DNA of 11,743 bases from JAWXCM01 sp034408745 (GTDB taxonomy: Bacteria; Acidobacteriota; Terriglobia; Bryobacterales; Bryobacteraceae): positions 1-11,743 of the forward strand of contig JAWXCM010000230.1 of the NCBI GenBank assembly GCA_034408745.1. Direction: 5' to 3'. The position numbers were made by a program, and so were the translations under genes. Under the pieces are notes generated by a model. The model worked only from the letters and a program-made list of their open reading frames with translations, did no database searches and was not told the origin of the DNA. How positions within the stretch are numbered: the stretch's first letter is position 1; every line of letters begins with the position of its first letter. Positions 7,387 through 11,743 of the stretch are shown one piece after another.

Positions 7387-8498
7387 GCGATCCAGCCACC
7401 ACCAAGGACGAGATCGCCCTGGTAAAAGACGGCCGCCTGGCCGGGGGTGACGGCGCGCTGTGGCTCATCGAACCGTACGGCGACTCGGTCCGGGTGGGAA
7501 GTCGGAGACAGGGTGGCGGCCGCGGCGTGGTGCTTGTTGCGGATCTTGACCTCGGCCCGGAGGGGTGAGTCCGGTGGCGCGATCGAGATCCAGTTCAGCG
7601 TGTGCGCGGTCAGGGTGTCGCGCTGCAGGTCCTCATTGCGGCCGACGGTGATGCGCTGCGTAGCCGGGTCGGTCTGGATGACGTAGAGGGGCTCGGCGGA
7701 AGAGATGCCGAGGCCGCGCCGCTGGCCGATGGTGAAGTGATGGACGCCGGAGTGCTCGCCGAGGGTCTTGCCGTCGGTGGTGACGATTTCGCCGCGGGTA
7801 CGTTCCGGTTCGATGCCGCTCTCCCGGAAGTAGGCGTCGATGAAGGCGGCGTAGTCGCCATTGGGGACGAAGCAGATCTCCTGGCTGTCGTTCTTGTCGG
7901 CGACGGGGATGCCCATTTCGCGGGCGAGTTCGCGGACCTGCGGCTTCTGCATCGCGCCGAGGGGGAACAGCGAACGGGCGAGCTGCGGCTGGGTGAGGCC
8001 GAAGAGGAAGTACGTCTGATCTTTGGTGTGGTCGACGCCGCGGCGCATTTCCCAGCGCCCTGTTGCGGGGTTGTGATCGATGCGGGCGTAATGGCCGGTG
8101 GCGATGACGTCGGCTCCGACGCCGCTGGCCATTTCGAGGAACTGGTCGAACTTGATGAAGTTGTTGCAGAGCGTGCAGGGAATGGGGGTGCGGCCGTGCA
8201 GGTAATCGTCGACGAACGGCTTTACGACGTTGTCTTCGAACTGCCGCTCAAAGTTGACTACGTAGTACGGGATACCGACGTGCGCCGCTACGGCCCGGGC
8301 GTCGTAGACGTCGTCGAGGGAACAGCAGCGGCCGGTTGGCGCTCCGTCTGCCGGCTGAAGCTCGGGGAGACGGCGCTGGTTCCACAACTGCATGGTCAGA
8401 CCGATGGCGGGCCGGCCGGATCGCGCGATCAGTCCGGCGACGACGGAGCTGTCGACTCCGCCCGACATGGCCACAGCGATCGGGGTCTGCTCAGGCAT
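7383..8498 (-). CDS. mnmA: tRNA-specific 2-thiouridylase MnmA
   Basis: Cytoplasmic enzyme of 371 residues that thiolates U34 in the wobble position of tRNAs for Lys, Glu and Gln, using ATP and a persulfide sulfur. The PP-loop SGGVDSS lies at 12-18, GRCCSLDDVYDAR at 56-68, TGHYAR at 134-139 and KDQTYFL at 159-165. The two catalytic cysteines are Cys111 in the PCTLCNNFIKFD segment and Cys209 in QEICFVPNGDY, corresponding to Cys102 and Cys199 of the E. coli enzyme. I placed the start at ATG 8498, which gives the normal short N-terminus; the frame is open for 22 more codons upstream but those lie inside the desulfurase gene. It overlaps the desulfurase end by 8 bases and the acyltransferase start by 4. 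The neighbouring desulfurase is the likely sulfur donor. Confidence 0.97.
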   Translation of the reverse strand: MPEQTPIAVAMSGGVDSSVVAGLIARSGRPAIGLTMQLWNQRRLPELQPADGAPTGRCCSLDDVYDARAVAAHVGIPYYVVNFERQFEDNVVKPFVDDYLHGRTPIPCTLCNNFIKFDQFLEMASGVGADVIATGHYARIDHNPATGRWEMRRGVDHTKDQTYFLFGLTQPQLARSLFPLGAMQKPQVRELAREMGIPVADKNDSQEICFVPNGDYAAFIDAYFRESGIEPERTRGEIVTTDGKTLGEHSGVHHFTIGQRRGLGISSAEPLYVIQTDPATQRITVGRNEDLQRDTLTAHTLNWISIAPPDSPLRAEVKIRNKHHAAAATLSPTSHPDRVAVRFDEPQRAVTPGQAAVFYQGDLVLGGGWIA

Positions 8499-9636
8499 GG
8501 GTGTATTCCGGGGAGAGCCGCCGCAGACGCGCGGTGACGTCGGCCAGCGCGTAGGCGAAGGCATCCACCTCGTCCGCGGTGTTCTCCACGCCGAGCGACA
8601 CGCGGATGCAGCTCCTGGCGTCGCGGCGGGTGAGGCCGATGGCGGTGAGGACGTGCGAGGGCTCGACGGCGCCGGAGGAGCAGGCGGCTCCGCTGGAAAC
8701 GCAGAAGCCCCGGAGGTCGAGCGCGATAACTACGGCCTCGCCTTCAATGCCGGAGAGGAGGAGGTTCGACGTATTGGCGGCGCGGGGTGAATTGGCGCAG
8801 TTGATTCGCAGATCGGGGATGAGGCCAATGAGGCGCGTTTCGAGGCGGTCTCGCAGCTCGGGCGTGTGGTAGCGCGGCGTGGCTGCCGCGACGCCGAGCG
8901 CGGCGGCTCCCTGGACGTTTTCGGTGCCGGGCCGGCGGCCCTGCTCGTGGGTGCCGCCGAACAGGATGGGGTCGACGGGCGCGCCCTTGCGGATGTAGAG
9001 AATGCCTGTGCCCTTAGGGGCGTGCATCTTGTGGCCGCTGGCGGAGTAGAGGTCGACGCCGAGGGCTTCGAGGTCGACGGGAAGGCGTCCGGCTGCCTGA
9101 ACGCCGTCGGAGTGCATGGCGATGCCGTGTTGGCGGGCGATCTTTGCGATCCCGGCGATGGGCTGTACGGTGCCGAGCTCGTTATTCACGTGCATTACTG
9201 AGATCAGTGCGGTGTCGGGGCGGATGGCTCGGCGGATGTCTTCGGGGTCGACGACACCGGACGGGCCGACGGCAACGTTGGTGACGGGGTAGCCCTCGCG
9301 CCGGAGCTGGGCGGCCGGCTGAAGCACGGCAGGGTGCTCGATTGTGGTGGTGATGAAGTGCGCGCTGCCGGGCTGGTGTCGACGCATGACGCCGAAGATG
9401 GCCATATTGTCAGACTCGGTGCCGCCGCAGGTGAACACGATGTTCTGGGCGTTCGGGGCGCGGAGCAGCTTCGCAAGGCTGGACCGGGCCGCTTCGATTT
9501 CGCGGCGCGCGTCCTGTCCGGCGTGATGGATACTGGAAGCGTTGCCGTAGACTTCGCGGGATGTCCGGATGTAGGCTTCCAGAGCTTCCGGGGACGCAGG
9601 CGTCGTCGCGTTGTGGTCGAAATATGTGCGGGTCAC
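8491..9636 (-). CDS. Cysteine desulfurase, NifS/IscS type
   Basis: PLP-dependent enzyme of 381 residues that takes sulfur from L-cysteine, leaving alanine and an enzyme persulfide. Visible residues are FDHNATT at 6-12, IEHPAV with His101 stacking on PLP, NNELGTVQPI at 151-160, HSDGVQ with Asp177, SASGHKMHAPKG with the Schiff-base Lys203, and the mobile-loop Cys319 in VSSGAACSSG. RRPGTEN at 234-240 is the usual phosphate/substrate loop. Length is normal for the family. The start is GTG at 9636 with a weak purine-rich site in front. It is the first gene of an operon with mnmA, an arrangement like yrvO-mnmA of Bacillus subtilis, where the desulfurase is dedicated to tRNA thiolation. No IscU, IscR or Suf gene is in the window. 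Confidence 0.95.
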   Translation of the reverse strand: MTRTYFDHNATTPASPEALEAYIRTSREVYGNASSIHHAGQDARREIEAARSSLAKLLRAPNAQNIVFTCGGTESDNMAIFGVMRRHQPGSAHFITTTIEHPAVLQPAAQLRREGYPVTNVAVGPSGVVDPEDIRRAIRPDTALISVMHVNNELGTVQPIAGIAKIARQHGIAMHSDGVQAAGRLPVDLEALGVDLYSASGHKMHAPKGTGILYIRKGAPVDPILFGGTHEQGRRPGTENVQGAAALGVAAATPRYHTPELRDRLETRLIGLIPDLRINCANSPRAANTSNLLLSGIEGEAVVIALDLRGFCVSSGAACSSGAVEPSHVLTAIGLTRRDARSCIRVSLGVENTADEVDAFAYALADVTARLRRLSPEYTHA

Positions 9637-9665
9637 TGATTTTCTTGGTTGGCAGGTCAGTTCCT

Positions 9666-9671
9666 ATTTTA
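9666..9671 (-). promoter_or_regulatory. Candidate -10 element of the desulfurase-mnmA-acyltransferase operon
   Basis: TAAAAT on the minus strand lies about 30 bases upstream of the GTG start of the desulfurase, the only AT-rich hexamer in the 64-base divergent gap. I found no convincing -35 at 16-18 bases from it, so the call rests on the -10 and the position alone. Confidence 0.28.
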
Positions 9672-9700
9672 GCGTGGAATAGCGGGGTAACTCGTTTCGC

Positions 9701-10504
9701 ATGGCAGTGAAGAAGACAGGTCGGCCGGTGATCACTCTGACCACTGATTTTGGGGTCACCGATCACTATGTGGGCGTGATGAAGGGCGTGATCGCGGGAC
9801 TGTGCCCGGACGCGCAGGTGGTGGACATCAGCCACGATGTCCCGCCGTTTGAGATTGCCCAGGGGGCGTTCCTGGTAGCGCAGGCATGGCCGTACTTTCC
9901 GAAGGGCACGGTCCATGTAGCGGTGGTGGACCCGGGCGTGGGGACGGCTCGCCGCCCGATTCTGGTGGAGGCTCACGGGCAGAAGTTCATCGGACCGGAC
10001 AACGGGGTGCTGGCGCTGGTGTATGCCGAGACGGAGCACAAGGCTCGGGAAATTACAAACGACAAGCTGTTCTTGCCCGGGGTGAGCCGGACGTTTCACG
10101 GCCGGGACATCTTCGCTCCCGTGGCGGCCCGGATTGCGGCCGGGGCTCGGGTTTCGAGCGTGGGACCAGTGATTCAGGATCATTTGCGGCTGAGCGCGTA
10201 CAAGCCGTCGCGGACCTCGAAGCGGTTGTGGACGGGCTCGGTGCTGTACGTCGACAGGTTTGGGAACCTGATCACGAATTTCCACGGGTCGGAGTTCGGG
10301 GATGTGAAGACCCGGCCCTTCGAAGTGTCGATCGGTACGGTCAAGGTTCACCGGATGGCGCTGACGTTCGCCGATGCCGACCCGGGTGAGGTGGTGTTGG
10401 TACTGGGGAGCTCGGGGTATTTCGAGATCGCGGCCAACCAGGGGTCAGCCGCGAAGCTGCTGGGGTGCGGGGTTGGGGCACCGGTCGACGTAGAGCTGTT
10501 TTAG
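9701..10504 (+). CDS. SAM hydroxide adenosyltransferase (DUF62; chlorinase/fluorinase family)
   Basis: Cytoplasmic enzyme of 267 residues that most likely hydrolyses S-adenosylmethionine to adenosine and L-methionine. The family blocks are ITLTTDFGVTDHYVGVMKG (11-29, with Asp16 and Asp21), ISHDVPPF (43-50), VAVVDPGVGTARRP (73-86), FIGPDNGVL (97-105), and RTFHGRDIFAPVAA (130-143). The Asp-Arg-His triad of the hydroxide-forming members (Asp68/Arg75/His127 in the Pyrococcus protein) corresponds to Asp77, Arg84 and His133, which argues against halogenase activity. The C-terminal beta-barrel domain begins about residue 175, with VDRFGNLITNF. ATG 9701 gives the standard N-terminus; the ribosome site is weak. 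It diverges from the cysteine desulfurase gene, and both enzymes belong to sulfur amino acid metabolism. Confidence 0.93.
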   Translation: MAVKKTGRPVITLTTDFGVTDHYVGVMKGVIAGLCPDAQVVDISHDVPPFEIAQGAFLVAQAWPYFPKGTVHVAVVDPGVGTARRPILVEAHGQKFIGPDNGVLALVYAETEHKAREITNDKLFLPGVSRTFHGRDIFAPVAARIAAGARVSSVGPVIQDHLRLSAYKPSRTSKRLWTGSVLYVDRFGNLITNFHGSEFGDVKTRPFEVSIGTVKVHRMALTFADADPGEVVLVLGSSGYFEIAANQGSAAKLLGCGVGAPVDVELF

Positions 10505-10652
10505 GGAGTTGGGGTGGTTGATGGTGGGCTGGCGCGTCCCCCAGTCCTGTCGTGTGATAACTGATGAAATGAAACACGCCTCGTCTGCGACCGTTGTTCC
10601 GAGGTCCGCGGCGCGAATGCCCGTGCTGACAAGCTGCGGGTTTCCTGCCTTC
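10505..10652 (+). other. Intergenic stretch without a recognised gene
   Basis: Between the SAM hydrolase stop and the sulfatase remnant I recognise no gene in any frame. A minus-strand frame is open across it but matches nothing I know. A GC-rich imperfect hairpin (7-bp stem, 10526-10532 with 10541-10547) is present but lacks a T-run. Confidence 0.4.
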
Positions 10653-11078
10653 TCAGGGAGGATGCGGATGCTGGCACTTCATCCGAATTTTGAGAGGGGT
10701 CATCTCAGCAACCAACTCCGGCCGTAGACAGGCCTGATTGTCCTGCTCGGAGGAGGCTGCTTCGAGGTCGAAAAAGCAGGTCGGTGTCCGAGTCCCGGAT
10801 GTACTTCCATTTGCCGCGGCGGATCGCCTGCCGCTGATGGGATTCGCTTAACGCGCCAACACTGGGTACGGTCAAAGGCGGTTTGGCACCGGTCAGCACC
10901 GGCAGCAGGTCGGCGGGCAGAGACACTCGGGCTGCGGAAAGAACGGTGGCCCCGAAATCCATGGATGCGGCCACCTGCTGCGTCACCACTATCGACCGTA
11001 CAATTGCGGGAACACGGATCCCGCCTCCCACAGTGTGTGGTTGCCGTGGAACAATGTCGCGTTGCGCGAGTGAGAGTC
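10653..11078 (-). pseudogene. Decayed C-terminal fragment of a sulfatase (arylsulfatase family)
   Basis: Only about the last 140 codons of a roughly 450-residue sulfatase can be traced, spread over two reading frames with two frameshifts. Frame one (about 11078-11025) reads SRNATLFHGNHTLWE, the conserved segment before the WEGGIRVP motif. It then shifts to GGIRVPAIVR, TQQVAASMDFGATVLSAA, SLPADLLPVLTGAKPP and RQAIRRGKWKYIRDSDTDLL, all sulfatase C-terminal motifs. A second shift at the five-base A/T run 10771-10775 returns to LFDLEAASSEQDN and RPELVAEMTPLK, ending at a TGA at 10655-10653. Both shifts are single-base (one G missing, one T extra). The N-terminal domain with the formylglycine cysteine is absent, and short deletions are visible, for example no WPG after AIVR. 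It cannot encode an active enzyme. Confidence 0.8.
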
Positions 11079-11155
11079 TCTTTGACAACCTGATGGAGGT
11101 GAAGTCATAACGTAGCGCAAGGGCGTCGTCGCGAGGCTTCCCCCTGTCCCGATTT

Positions 11156-11174
11156 ACCCTGCTAAACTCAGGGT
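11156..11174 (+). promoter_or_regulatory. Hairpin covering the ribosome binding site of the TIM-barrel gene
   Basis: ACCCTG and CAGGGT form a perfect 6-bp inverted repeat with a 7-base loop, ending six bases before ATG 11181. The right arm contains AGGG, the Shine-Dalgarno at a spacing of 7. If the transcript starts upstream of 11156 the hairpin would hide the ribosome site; the same palindrome could instead be an operator. A TAAACT at 11163-11168 in the loop could serve as a -10, which would put the hairpin outside the mRNA. Confidence 0.4.
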
Positions 11175-11180
11175 TTCGAA

Positions 11181-11743
11181 ATGTCCGGAAGCTCCCGCAG
11201 ACAATTCCTCGCGCTCGCCCTCAGTGCCTCATGCACTGCCGCGCAGACTCCGAGCGCAAAGAAGGCGAGCAAGAAACGCTCCCAGCTCGCCCCCGTTCTC
11301 GGCATCACCACCACCTCGCTCGGCCTCAAAGACGCGTCGATCGACAAGCTGGTCGCGGCCCTTCAGCCTCTGAAGCTTCGACTCATCTCTCTCGGTGCTC
11401 CGCACTTTAACCCCTGGACCGGCAAGGGGAACCGCATCGCCGAAATGCGGGATCTGCGTCAGAAATTCAGCACGGCGGCCATCCTGGTTCGGTCCGTCCA
11501 GGTCGACATCGCGCCAGAGCGCACAGATGGCGAGATCGCTCGCATGCTCGCCATGGCGAACGCGCTTGACGTGCGGCACGTCACGGCCACTGTGCCTGTA
11601 GCCATGCTCGGCCGGCTCAACAGCCTCGCACAAAAACAGGGGATGCTCATCGCGCTGCTCAACGGTGGGCGGAGCGAGATCGACAGCGTCAACGCATTTC
11701 AGAATTCCGTGCAGAGTTTCGGCAGCCTCGGCATCGCGCTCGA
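11181..11743 (+). CDS. Tat-exported xylose-isomerase-like TIM-barrel protein (3' end outside window)
   Basis: The 187 residues seen begin with a twin-arginine type signal, SSRRQFLALALSAS (4-17), so the protein is probably exported folded. A Cys18 follows, but the bases before it do not make a good lipobox. A Lys-rich spacer follows at 27-33. The mature part shows alternating strands and helices of the AP-endonuclease-2/xylose-isomerase-like barrel: APVLGITTTSLG (37-48), KLRLISLGAPHFNPW (65-79), TAAILVRSVQVDI (98-110), ALDVRHVTATVPV (128-140) and QGMLIALLNGG (153-163). Members act as sugar or sugar-acid isomerases/epimerases, but no metal-ligand set is complete in the visible part, so the reaction is unknown. 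Codons end in C more often than in the plus-strand genes to the left. An AGGG at spacing 7 supports ATG 11181. Confidence 0.7.
   Translation, partial: MSGSSRRQFLALALSASCTAAQTPSAKKASKKRSQLAPVLGITTTSLGLKDASIDKLVAALQPLKLRLISLGAPHFNPWTGKGNRIAEMRDLRQKFSTAAILVRSVQVDIAPERTDGEIARMLAMANALDVRHVTATVPVAMLGRLNSLAQKQGMLIALLNGGRSEIDSVNAFQNSVQSFGSLGIAL

Noticed and set aside
7602..8537. 311-codon plus-strand frame opposite mnmA
   Set aside because: It is the mirror frame of mnmA, whose PP-loop and catalytic cysteines are unmistakable; the mirror product shows only Gly/Ala/Val/Asp-rich low complexity.
9701..10504. Fluorinase/chlorinase (organohalogen biosynthesis) function for the DUF62 gene
   Set aside because: The Asp-Arg-His set typical of the hydroxide-forming branch is complete, and no halometabolite genes are nearby.
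10524..10550. GC-rich hairpin after the SAM hydrolase gene as a terminator
   Set aside because: The stem is 7 bp with one G-U pair and an 8-base loop, and no T-run follows. It does not meet the usual look of an intrinsic terminator.
10509..10727. 72-codon plus-strand frame after the SAM hydrolase gene
   Set aside because: No recognised motif, no ribosome site, and it runs into the antisense of the sulfatase remnant.
1..11743. CRISPR array, tRNA, rRNA, transposase or phage genes
   Set aside because: I found no spaced repeats, cloverleaf-like stretches or transposase/phage motifs on either strand.

Overview
The window looks like a piece of chromosome from an Acidobacteriota bacterium, most likely the Bryobacteraceae/Solibacter group. 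This is inferred from high GC content, a large secreted protein with the TIG-like 'Solibacter' type of repeat (TIGR03437-like motifs), and a TIM-barrel protein with a Tat-type signal. I see no rRNA, tRNA, CRISPR array, IS element or phage gene.

Left part (1-2138, all on the minus strand): a sugar-binding lipoprotein of the ribose/xylose type (open at the window edge), a response-regulator receiver domain that has lost its N-terminal third, and a 304-residue exported protein whose motifs resemble the HipA/PI-kinase-like fold. The receiver fragment lies in the same frame as the kinase-like protein, directly behind its stop codon, and ends 3 bases before the lipoprotein start.

Middle part (2202-6520, plus strand): an Nramp-related membrane transporter with non-canonical metal-site motifs, an 809-residue exported TIG/propeller-like protein, and a small exported TonB C-terminal-domain protein. 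The last one meets the next minus-strand gene end to end, with both stop codons inside one TTAA.

Right-middle part (6517-9636, minus strand): a compact three-gene operon read in the order cysteine desulfurase, MnmA tRNA 2-thiouridylase, LpxL/HtrB-type acyltransferase, with overlaps of 8 and 4 bases. The desulfurase is the likely sulfur donor for MnmA. Diverging from it across 64 bases is a SAM hydroxide adenosyltransferase (9701-10504).

Right end (10505-11743): about 150 bases with nothing recognised, then a decayed C-terminal piece of a sulfatase gene on the minus strand with two single-base frameshifts, then a Tat-exported xylose-isomerase-like TIM-barrel protein open at the right edge, preceded by a small hairpin that would hide its ribosome binding site. 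The plus strand is G-rich over most of 2200-11100 whichever strand is coding, and becomes C-rich from about 11110, at the broken end of the sulfatase remnant, suggesting a rearrangement junction.
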